DNA from: Trueperella abortisuis
Lineage (GTDB): Bacteria; Actinomycetota; Actinomycetes; Actinomycetales; Actinomycetaceae
DNA: 64,000 nt
Assembly (NCBI RefSeq): GCF_030811095.1
Contig: NZ_JAUSQL010000001.1
Coordinates: forward strand, 2,232,001 to 2,296,000
Reading direction: 5' to 3'
Below the pieces are notes generated by a model. That model was given only the letters and a program-made list of their open reading frames with translations. It was not told where the DNA came from and did no database searches. Of the stretch, positions 54,220 to 61,574 are shown piece by piece. The translations under genes and the position numbers were made by a program. Each line of letters begins with the position of its first letter. The stretch's first letter is position 1.

Positions 54220-54690
54220 AACCAAATCCGGGAAGCATTCACCCAAGCCCTCACCACTCTGGCCCCACCACCCAGTCAAGAAGCACTTGACGCGATCATC
54301 ACCCACACCTGCGACACCACCGAGCTAGAAGAACAACTCGCTCAAGTGGCGCTCGCCCGGGACGCAGTATTAGCCAGGCTCAACCAGCTCATCACCACCA
54401 ACGCCACCCTCACCCAAGACCAAGACACCTACCAACACGCCTTCGACCAGCTACACGCCGACCACGAGCACCACACCCAGCGCTACAACGATCTCGAGAG
54501 GCGGATCCGCCAGACCCACGAAAAACGCCACCGCATCGAACAAACCCACACCTACCGAACCAACCACCCCGAGCTCGCCTACAGCGACGACGCATGGAAC
54601 GCCCTGATCGACCACGCCACTATCGATACCGATGGTTTCCTCCAACTCACGTTCAAAGACGGGAAGATTCTCACCGTGTGGTCGAGTTGA
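54220..54690 (+). pseudogene. Large serine recombinase, C-terminal remnant
   Basis: An open frame directly after the IS3 element reads NQIREAFTQALTTLAPPPSQEALDAII. It continues through a long charged coiled coil (QRYNDLERRIRQTHEKRHRIEQTHTYR) to WNALIDHATIDTDGFLQLTFKDGKILTVW. This is the usual end of resolvase/invertase-type large serine recombinases. The catalytic and zinc-ribbon parts are missing. It marks a former integrative element. Confidence 0.65.
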
Positions 54691-54892
54691 GCCACCTTGG
54701 TTTGAGGGGGCGCGCAACGAAGCCACATGTACCAGACATGAGAGAAAAATAGATTGGAGCTAAAAACAAACTCTGCAGGGAGTCCCTGTCGCGTCTGTAT
54801 GATAAACGGAAAATCCTATAAAGAATCAAATCACTGGGGGCAATGCTGCCAGTGTGATCGCTATGTTCTTTGTCGACGATCTTCGGAATCTG

Positions 54893-54921
54893 TTGACATG
54901 GGGTCGGCGTTCTGCTAACCT
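54893..54921 (+). promoter_or_regulatory. Promoter of the 54955-58398 operon
   Basis: TTGACA (54893-54898) and TAACCT (54916-54921) are separated by 17 bases and lie 34 bases before the first gene. It is a strong consensus-like promoter. Confidence 0.75.
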
Positions 54922-54954
54922 GCCGACGACTACCTTAATTACGAAGGAGCCAAA

Positions 54955-55500
54955 ATGACGACAGATTCAGTGTTCAACGCACTTTCGGGTCTGCCTGAGC
55001 GCGTCCGCGCAACGGAAGTCCAAATGGCGGCAGTAGCATACCTGGAGACGAGAACTATCTTTGTTTCGGGTGTATTGGAAACATCCGACCGGGCTGTTAT
55101 GGTGACCTATGATCTGCCCACCGTTGGCGAGTGGAACTTTGTAAAAACCGAAACAAATTTGTCTGATCAGGTCTGGAGCTCCTGGATCATGAGTGTTGAT
55201 GAGGGTGGGCGCTTTATTGACGATCCTGAAAGGCCAAATCGTTCGATGCAGTTCGCCAAGTCTGCGATTAGTAGTGACGGAAAGCGGCTCGGATTCTATG
55301 ACGGTGAGGTGCGTCCTGGCGAGTCGATCCTAAAACAATTCACAATCGACAGTCCTTCGCGACGTTTCTACATGTCGCACGGAAAAAGGGGTAGGCCCAC
55401 CTTCCTGCCTTCAGAGGTTGAGCTTCTGGATGAGATTGAAAATGGGTATGAGTTAGATCCGGCATATGAACTCTTCGTACCTGTCGAAATTCGATTCTGA
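54955..55500 (+). CDS. Unrecognised 181-residue protein, first gene of the accessory operon
   Basis: I do not recognise the family. The protein begins MTTDSVFNALSGLPERVRATEVQMAAVAYLETRTIFVSG after a strong site (ACGAAGGAGCCAAA). It looks soluble and mixed alpha/beta, with a polar C-terminus (FYMSHGKRGRPTFLPSEVELLDEIENGYELDPAYELFVPVEIRF). No signal peptide, membrane segment or catalytic motif is obvious. Codon use is less GC-biased than in the core genes, suggesting acquisition. It overlaps the following flavoprotein gene by 35 bases, so the two are coupled. Confidence 0.7.
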   Translation: MTTDSVFNALSGLPERVRATEVQMAAVAYLETRTIFVSGVLETSDRAVMVTYDLPTVGEWNFVKTETNLSDQVWSSWIMSVDEGGRFIDDPERPNRSMQFAKSAISSDGKRLGFYDGEVRPGESILKQFTIDSPSRRFYMSHGKRGRPTFLPSEVELLDEIENGYELDPAYELFVPVEIRF

Positions 55501-56740
55501 GTGTGGGAATTCATTCCGCTACCATTTCACGCCTCCGGCTGAACTCCTTGATAGTCCTCTAGGGCGGTTTTCAGAATCTTCTCAGTGCTGTCAAGCATTC
55601 TCGGAAGTGCAGAACAAATTTTCTTCTTATACTGAATGCACCATAGTCGGTGGAGGTTTATCTGCGGTAACTCTAGCTTGCTATTTGTCGCATTCAGGGA
55701 TTGACTTCCGAATAATTGATCCGTATAGGGACCTGGCTTCGGAGTTCAGGCAACGAGTGTTTGTGACAGGTCAGCGAGTTATGCGTTCACCATACGAGCA
55801 CTATGTTGGTTGCCGTAGAGTCTATGACTATTCGTTACTTGACTTCGCGAAGCTAAAGTACTCTTCTCTGACCGAGCGTGAGCGAGAGCAAGTCTTACTC
55901 GCTACCGCTGGTCACAGAAGTGTCGTTCCGGTTGATGTCTTTTTAGCTCACCTCGCGCACCAGATTAGAATCCATGAGTTAGATCAGCATCATATTGTCG
56001 ACACTGCAGCCTCGATAAGTCGAAGCTCTGACGACCTTATTGTCAGACTCAAATCGGGAAGGGAACTGAGAACTGCCTTCATCGTTTATGCGACAGGGGA
56101 ACAAGCCCGTACGATTGATAGTCGTGATTCCCGAATAGTTGCGTGTTATTCGACAAAGCTTACTGATATTGAGAGTTCAAAAGTATTAGTCGTGGGAGCA
56201 GGGCAGACGGCTGCGAATGTCGTTGAATCTCTTATGGAAAAGGGTTGTAGAATTGATCTGGCTTTTCCTGAGTCGAAAATTCACTACCGGTGCGTTGATT
56301 CAACTCCGCACTTTTTCCGGCCAGCGGGCCGCATAGAGGCTTTGCGGAACTTGGATGCTGTACGCTTTCCGCCTTCTATTATGATTGAATATGAAGAGCG
56401 TTTTCTGAAGTATATTGATAGAGGGGATCTTCGGCTCCTTGCTGGATCAACCCTTAAAGTGTGCGGAGATAGTAAAGAACCCGTACTCGTGCGATCAGGC
56501 GAACTAGTTGATCTTGCGCACTATCAGTATATTGTTCCGTGCATCGGTTTGGAGCAGAACACTAATTTTATCAATGATCGAGTTGCAGATTTCGACTGTG
56601 CCATTGGGGAGAGAGAATTCGTTATTGGTGCGGCTGCGCGGAGTAGTGTTGGGCCGATTGCTCGTAATATTGATGGCCACAGGGTTGCTGCCGAACGAAT
56701 CACTACAGCGATTACTGAGAGAATGCGGAGCATACAGTAG
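55466..56740 (+). CDS. FAD/NAD(P)-binding oxidoreductase
   Basis: The 424-residue protein has two dinucleotide-binding folds: TIVGGGLSAVTLACYLSHSGIDFRIIDP (about 58-85) for FAD and VLVVGAGQTAANVVESLMEKGCRIDLAF (about 250-275) for NAD(P). The segments VMRSPYEHYVG and FVIGAAARSSVGPIARNIDGHRVAAERI are typical of flavin monooxygenases and related reductases. About 55 residues precede the first fold. It resembles N-hydroxylating or FMO-type enzymes, but the substrate is unknown. It sits between two unrecognised proteins and an exporter. Confidence 0.8.
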   Translation: MNSSYLSKFDSECGNSFRYHFTPPAELLDSPLGRFSESSQCCQAFSEVQNKFSSYTECTIVGGGLSAVTLACYLSHSGIDFRIIDPYRDLASEFRQRVFVTGQRVMRSPYEHYVGCRRVYDYSLLDFAKLKYSSLTEREREQVLLATAGHRSVVPVDVFLAHLAHQIRIHELDQHHIVDTAASISRSSDDLIVRLKSGRELRTAFIVYATGEQARTIDSRDSRIVACYSTKLTDIESSKVLVVGAGQTAANVVESLMEKGCRIDLAFPESKIHYRCVDSTPHFFRPAGRIEALRNLDAVRFPPSIMIEYEERFLKYIDRGDLRLLAGSTLKVCGDSKEPVLVRSGELVDLAHYQYIVPCIGLEQNTNFINDRVADFDCAIGEREFVIGAAARSSVGPIARNIDGHRVAAERITTAITERMRSIQ

Positions 56741-57141
56741 TGAGTGACGATGTGCGTTATGAAAATATTCTCAGCGAGCTCGACAATCAATCTCCGGTCT
56801 CGTTTGAAGAAAAGATACTCCTTAGTACCCCTAAATATAGATTGGCGCTAGCGGTACTTCATGGTTGGGGATGTTCCCAAGTTGAGCTATCTCATCTTCA
56901 TACTCATCTTCTTACGGCCGAGATGATGGAACATAAAATGCAAGAGTCGGAGCTCTTCGACGCAAGGAGTGAGGCTATCGCCCGCATTTCCGGGCTACAC
57001 CTAGAGCCATCGGTGGCAGTATTCAATGGGAGATACCACTACGACGTTTATCGTTCATTGGTGTCTAAATTGTCGACACACGATGTACATACTTGTTCAT
57101 CTAGGCTCATTGCTACAGCTTTGATGTATCTTGTGAGGTGA
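56740..57141 (+). CDS. Unrecognised 133-residue protein
   Basis: I do not recognise this protein. The GTG start overlaps the stop of the flavoprotein gene by one base (TAGTG). It is predicted soluble and largely helical. It has several histidines in ELSHLHTHLLTAEMMEHKMQESELFDAR, a pattern that could bind metal, and a second group in FNGRYHYDVYRSLVSKLSTHDVHTC. It ends six bases before the exporter gene. Confidence 0.65.
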   Translation: MSDDVRYENILSELDNQSPVSFEEKILLSTPKYRLALAVLHGWGCSQVELSHLHTHLLTAEMMEHKMQESELFDARSEAIARISGLHLEPSVAVFNGRYHYDVYRSLVSKLSTHDVHTCSSRLIATALMYLVR

Positions 57142-57147
57142 CGTCTC

Positions 57148-58398
57148 GTGACGCAAGAATCATTTGGAGTTTACCGCAAGCTTTATTCGACGACGCTGAT
57201 CAATCTGATCGCTGATGCGGTTGTGCAGGTGGCGCTTCCGTTAGCATTTTTGTCTGCCACTGGTTCGGTTTCTCTGGCTGCGCTACTTGCAGGAGCTACC
57301 CTGCTAACCCAGTTAATTCTTACGCTACCGCTAGCGGCTGTTGCCGATATGCTTCCCCGGCGGCCGATTGTGATCGCGGGCTACGTAGCGGAAGCTAGCT
57401 GTCTTGCGTTTTTAGGGGTAATGCTGTGGTTCGGGGTTTCCAACATTATTGTCTTCATAGGGGTTGGATGTCTCAGGGGTGCTGCTTCACAGTTCGGGGT
57501 TGCTGCCAGTTCGGGTTATATTCCACAGCTACTGGGTAGGGAATCGCTGCTTCGCTATAACTCTCGGGTGGAGACCATTGAAGGTGTCGCAGCTATTGGT
57601 GGGCCGACTCTCGCTGGTGGGATCGTGAGTTTGCTTGGCGGTCCGATTGCTTTAGCCGTACCCGCCTTGATGTCTGCAGTCAATGCCGTGGTTTACCGGG
57701 CGCTACCGGATCGTCCTGCGCCCTCGCCAACAAAGATGAGCCTAACTGGTGCGATAGCCCCGCGACGCATCGTCACGCAAATTACTGATGGATTTACCTA
57801 TGTGCTTCGCTCTCGGTTGCTCGTATCTGCGCAGCTTGTACAGTTTGCTTTGGGGGCTACCACTGCGGGATATATCTACGGGGTTGTGGTATATCTGAAG
57901 TCCTCACTGGATGTGCCTTCGTGGCAAGTTGGCTTCCTCCTCGCAGCTTCAGGTGTCGGTGGTATTGCCGCCTCGTTAATGTTAGAACGCTTTATCCCCA
58001 TTGATCGCTACCGGATCGTCATCATCATCGCTCTGCTGGGCGTATTAACGATCCTCATTGGATTCACGTTCGTAGAAAACCTCTTCATCTTAGCGACTGG
58101 CTTATTCTTGCTTGACTGCTGCTGGGTGGCGGTATTCATCTATGTGGGCACACTCAGCCAATACGTAACCGACGATGCGCATCTGGCTCGCGTGGACTCG
58201 GTTGAAACGCTAGTGTTCTTGGGCGCATCCAGCCTATCGACACTACTAGCAGGTACGATAATCCCCACTCACGGAGTCACCTGGTATCTAACCGCAATCT
58301 CACTGGCGACCCTGCCCGCGGTAGCAAGCTTGATGCTACTACCTAAGACTACGCCCGCTAAGGGTGATGATCCATATGGCGATGTCTCGCATACGTAG
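57148..58398 (+). CDS. MFS transporter (EntS-like exporter type)
   Basis: The 416-residue protein begins at GTG 57148 behind GAGGTGACGTCTC. It has twelve helices and the motif A-like loop AVADMLPRRPIVIAGY after helix 2. Sequences such as RGAASQFGVAASSGYIPQLLGRESLLRYNSRVETIEGVAAIGGPTLAGGIV resemble the EntS/MFS_3 group that exports siderophores, macrolides and peptides. It is last in the operon, the natural export step for a product made by the preceding genes. Confidence 0.85.
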   Translation: MTQESFGVYRKLYSTTLINLIADAVVQVALPLAFLSATGSVSLAALLAGATLLTQLILTLPLAAVADMLPRRPIVIAGYVAEASCLAFLGVMLWFGVSNIIVFIGVGCLRGAASQFGVAASSGYIPQLLGRESLLRYNSRVETIEGVAAIGGPTLAGGIVSLLGGPIALAVPALMSAVNAVVYRALPDRPAPSPTKMSLTGAIAPRRIVTQITDGFTYVLRSRLLVSAQLVQFALGATTAGYIYGVVVYLKSSLDVPSWQVGFLLAASGVGGIAASLMLERFIPIDRYRIVIIIALLGVLTILIGFTFVENLFILATGLFLLDCCWVAVFIYVGTLSQYVTDDAHLARVDSVETLVFLGASSLSTLLAGTIIPTHGVTWYLTAISLATLPAVASLMLLPKTTPAKGDDPYGDVSHT

Positions 58399-58530
58399 AT
58401 CCAACCCGAATTATGGTGAAGCGTTCTTAAGGCACTTGGAGTACAAACCTTTCGGTCTAGGTTTCCAATTACCGCATTGCTGAGAGTGCTCTTTGACGGC
58501 GGAACCTTGTAAGCCCACTATCAGGCAACT

Positions 58531-58581
58531 GCACCCACCCTCGCGAGTTTTGCACCCACCACTCCGTCAACTGCACCCACC
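58531..58581. repeat. Three GCACCCACC units at exact 21-bp spacing
   Basis: GCACCCACC begins at 58531, 58552 and 58573, with different 12-base fillers, and is followed by CAGCTCCTTGTATCCA. A related array lies at 60738-60811. No gene is seen in the rest of 58399-58861. Confidence 0.75.
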
Positions 58582-58813
58582 CAGCTCCTTGTATCCAAAT
58601 GGGTCACTAAACATCCAATAGAACGTCACTTTGGATACAGAGGATTTCCGGCCCCGCCGGGAAGTGTCCGGAGTGGCGTTTTCGCTGTTCGGTGGCGATT
58701 TTTGGGGTGCTAGGGTTGGAGGTGTGGAGCTGTGGAGCGGCTCCCAGTGCGGGTTGATCGGAGTCTCGGAGGGGCGTCTCAGGGGCTCGCTCGGTCCGTC
58801 GAGGCTGGGTTAA

Positions 58814-58830
58814 GGGTTAATGGACAAAAA
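58814..58830 (+). repeat. Solo remnant of an IS1249-like terminus
   Basis: GGGTTAATGGACAAAAA matches the first 17 bases of the IS1249-like inverted repeat at 51415 except for one base. No transposase is attached. It may be the last trace of a former copy. Confidence 0.45.
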
Positions 58831-58861
58831 GGCATACGCCGCCTGTGTTGGACACGGGTTC

Positions 58862-59854
58862 TCATACGCCCTGTGGCTCGTCCGGCTCTGCCTTGTTCAG
58901 TACAAGGGCGGCGATACCGCAGGCAAGGCCGCCGATGACCCAGGCTAGCCAGAAGTTCGCCACGATGACACGGGCGATCACGTGCTCAGAGGCCCACGGC
59001 GCTGCGAGGAACATGGCGGTGAGCGCGATGATGGTGGCGATCAGCATGATGACCCCACACACCCGCTCCACCCTGGCGCTCGCAGCCCGACGGGCCGGAT
59101 CGGTTTCCTGGCGCTGCTCCTTGTTGTATCCGCTGACGTCGAGGCGCCAGTATCGGATCCCGCCCCGGATTAACAGGCCCGTCCCGAGGGCAGTGCCGAA
59201 CAGCACAGCAGCCGTCCACCAGCCGTCCTCCCGTCCATGAACGGCATCGCCTAAAAGCATCAGCCCGATCCCGCCGAGGATCACGGCAATCCCGCTGACG
59301 ATGCTCGCGGTTAGCTCTCGGATGGCGCGGGCACGGTCGGCGCTCGTGTAGAAGTCCTCGACATACGGGTGCTCCCTACGAAAGGCGGCATGGCTCAACC
59401 CGGCGGGAACCAGCAGCGCCAGTCCGCACACGGTCCCCAGAGCAATGAGCACGAACTCTGCAGTGTCCTTGAGCGAGCCCAGCGCCAGACCATCCACCAG
59501 GACAGCCAAGGCCGCACCGGCGATGATCGTACTGACGCCTGCCGCAATCTTCCAGGCAAATCCACGCATGTGTGCGTCGTACCCGGTGTAGTCCTGCACC
59601 GGCCCCACGGCCTGCGGTACCACAGGCTCCTCCTGCCTGCCACTGTCGGCAGAACGGAGGTCCCCGGTGACCAGCTCATCAAGGGTACAGCCGAAGAGAT
59701 CGCAGATGGTGAGCAGCTTGTCCATCTCCGGATAGGCACGGTCCGACTCCCACTTGGAGATCGCCTGACGCGATACCCCGAGCAGGACAGCCAAACGCTC
59801 CTGGGTGAGACCACGAGTGGACCTCAGGTACTGAAGGTTCTCACGAAATGACAC
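58862..59854 (-). CDS. XRE family regulator with membrane domain
   Basis: From GTG 59854 (VSFRENLQYLRSTRGLTQERLAVLLGVSRQAISKWESDRAYPEMDKL; AAAGGAGTTGCT before it) the 330-residue protein has an N-terminal Cro/CI-type helix-turn-helix (residues 5-60). After a linker come about six hydrophobic helices in three pairs. Such proteins join DNA binding to a membrane sensor and often stand beside the transporters they control. Here no partner is evident. The frame continues upstream without a ribosome site. Confidence 0.85.
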   Translation of the reverse strand: MSFRENLQYLRSTRGLTQERLAVLLGVSRQAISKWESDRAYPEMDKLLTICDLFGCTLDELVTGDLRSADSGRQEEPVVPQAVGPVQDYTGYDAHMRGFAWKIAAGVSTIIAGAALAVLVDGLALGSLKDTAEFVLIALGTVCGLALLVPAGLSHAAFRREHPYVEDFYTSADRARAIRELTASIVSGIAVILGGIGLMLLGDAVHGREDGWWTAAVLFGTALGTGLLIRGGIRYWRLDVSGYNKEQRQETDPARRAASARVERVCGVIMLIATIIALTAMFLAAPWASEHVIARVIVANFWLAWVIGGLACGIAALVLNKAEPDEPQGV

Positions 59855-60311
59855 AGCAACTCCTTTCACTATGGCCGCGGACGACACAACTGCCATCGCA
59901 TTCCCCTGCGGCGGTTCACCCTCCACTTTGCCAGTGAGAACGCGGCACATCCACCACCCGACGGTTGCAATCCATCAAGCAACCAAATTTCTCCCGCAAC
60001 CGCTGGTTGCATCCACTCGTACGGTCCTTCAGGTGATCTGCTCCGATCCCAAGGCACGTGTTCCAGCACAAACTTTCGTGTTGTGAAGGGTATCCGGGAT
60101 AAAAATGGCACCTGGCAGCCCGGAAAAAACGACTCCCGAGGGACACCTCGCAAGGAGATTCCATAGTTCTTGACGGTTACTACCTCAAAATCAGGGTCCT
60201 TTGGAGTCGGCAAGCCGAATTCTTAATTGCTCATGACACCTCACCAATTTCACATCCGGTTCGTTGCACCTCTGAATCACAGTCACTCGTGTGGCATCAG
60301 GAATTTGACCC
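59855..60311. other. Intergenic stretch without recognised genes
   Basis: Only short, unconvincing frames occur here. The bases before 59855 include the ribosome site of the XRE gene. No repeat or structured element stood out. Confidence 0.5.
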
Positions 60312-60587
60312 ATGTTCCACGGTGAAGATATGTGTGAAAATGACGGGTACCGCCAGCGGTTGCTCAGCATCGTGACACCGAGTGACCCCAGTAGCGACAG
60401 GCACATGGAGGTGGATATGGAGGCTCTTAACACTCCGAGGCTCATGCTGAGGCCGATGTAGCTCACCGACCTTGAGGAGTTGTACGACATGAGCTAGATG
60501 TCCAAGGTCAATCGCTTAGACCCTGCTGACCCCGACCTGGACGACGCCCCGGACACCGGCGATGTCAACCTCTTCCTGTTCCTGTGA
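60312..60587 (+). pseudogene. GNAT acetyltransferase N-terminal remnant with two TAG codons
   Basis: A frame of 92 codons includes MEALNTPRLMLRPM, then TAG (60459-60461), LTDLEELYDMS, TAG (60495-60497), MSKVNRLD. The pattern TPRLxLRPxxLTDLEELYxM is the standard beginning of a RimJ/RimL-type N-acetyltransferase. The rest of the domain is missing and the frame ends at TGA 60585-60587. Confidence 0.55.
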
Positions 60588-60737
60588 CGCCAAGAAGCAC
60601 GCGCCAATAACTCACTCTCTGGTGACGCCCGCTCTACTGGTGCTCCCAACGACAACACCTCAGACAAGGCATAACCCTGGCGATGCAACCGAAGCTCGTG
60701 ATCGTTCGGGGGCTTCATCGTTTTCACGCAACGACAT

Positions 60738-60811
60738 GCACCCACCCGCACCCAGAGATGCACCCACGAGGCTGAACCATGCACCCACCTGGCTTGGTTC
60801 TGCACCCACCC
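60738..60811. repeat. Four GCACCCAC units at 21-22 bp spacing
   Basis: GCACCCAC begins at 60738, 60760, 60781 and 60802, followed by CCAGCCTTTGTATCCA, as after the array at 58531. On the minus strand the unit would encode VGAxxxx heptads behind ATG-GAT-ACA (60827), a 55-codon frame. In the other array TTG-GAT-ACA begins a 25-codon frame. Confidence 0.75.
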
Positions 60812-60949
60812 CAGCCTTTGTATCCATCGTGACCACGTTTGGTCTCCGTTTCCATGTGGGGCGCCTAGGTTCACCCCGCCACCCCCGCTATACCGCACGT
60901 AGTTGCGCATCGTTCGCTGGCACCCACTCTGGCTACCTTTACTCCCCGC

Positions 60950-61003
60950 GCACCCATGTTTCACGCATCCATCTTCCGCGCACCCATCTTCCGCACACCC
61001 ACG
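60950..61003. repeat. GCACCCAT-like units at 15-bp spacing
   Basis: Units GCACCCATG, GCATCCATC, GCACCCATC and ACACCCACG start at 60950, 60965, 60980 and 60995. The core word is the same as in the 21-bp arrays, but the period is shorter. Confidence 0.6.
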
Positions 61004-61243
61004 CCCACTCGCGGCGCTCTTCTGACATCCGCGCGCACAATTTGCCGTCGCGCGCGTCAGACCAGCGTCCCGGATGCAGAACTCCACCCGGAGAGTCTTC
61101 GCCGGAGGCACTCCCGCGAGGGAGGATGGAGCTCGCCGAGACGGCGGCGGAGCTAAACCCGGCCGAACCACACACTTGCCCGTTCACACTAGTCACAATT
61201 GCCACACCCGCATCATCTGTCACGGACTCTCGTCGGTCGTCGC

Positions 61244-61438
61244 AACTAACTCGTGAGTTTCAGCCCCAAAATCGCCGTTTTCACGACGAAACCCTCCTAA
61301 ACTCACCAGTTGACAACACGCCCCCGACCATCACCACCGTGCAACTCCCGGGCCGCTGTAACTAACTCGTGAGTTTCAGCCCCAAAATCGCCATTTTCGC
61401 GACGAAACCCTCCTAAACTCACCAGTTGGCAACACGCC
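61244..61438. repeat. Two 79-bp direct repeats, each a self-complementary unit
   Basis: 61244-61322 and 61360-61438 are identical except at three positions, 116 bases apart start to start. Each begins AACTAACTCGTGAGTTTCAG and ends CTAAACTCACCAGTTG(A/G)C. AACTCGTGAGTTT pairs with AAACTCACCAGTT except at one base. They look like miniature mobile repeats. No gene is seen between 60588 and 61565. Confidence 0.85.
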
Positions 61439-61512
61439 GCCACTCACCGCCCCGGCACAGCCCCCGAGCAACTTCAAGAGTGGGAAACTTTAAACCCTGA
61501 AAAGCCCACTTT

Positions 61513-61574
61513 TACACTCTGAGACTTGCACTGTTGCACTCTGGATTCTCACTGTAGAAACGGAGTTACACTCT
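61513..61574. repeat. GCACTCT-type motifs downstream of the Schlafen-like gene
   Basis: TACACTCT (61513), TTGCACTCT (61534) and TACACTCTG (61567) lie in the last 60 bases before and at the stop codon. They match motifs on the other side of the gene. Confidence 0.6.

Noticed and set aside
54799..54918. A 39-codon cysteine-rich frame that might be a peptide precursor
   Set aside because: It has no convincing ribosome site and overlaps both promoter hexamers of the following operon, so that promoter cannot express it.
28594..60587. Genome-wide reading of TAG as an amino acid
   Set aside because: Several sound genes here end with TAG (pyrD, Nramp-fold transporter, idonate-type dehydrogenase, DUF4921 gene), so TAG is an ordinary stop; the in-frame ambers are better explained by mutation or error.
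58531..60811. A CRISPR array
   Set aside because: The constant part is only 9 bases and the variable part 12-13 bases, far shorter than CRISPR repeats and spacers, and there are no cas genes.
60660..60827. A real 55-residue VGA-heptad protein on the minus strand
   Set aside because: The 21-bp period keeps more than one frame open, and no ribosome site stands before the ATG; the DNA repeat alone explains the pattern.
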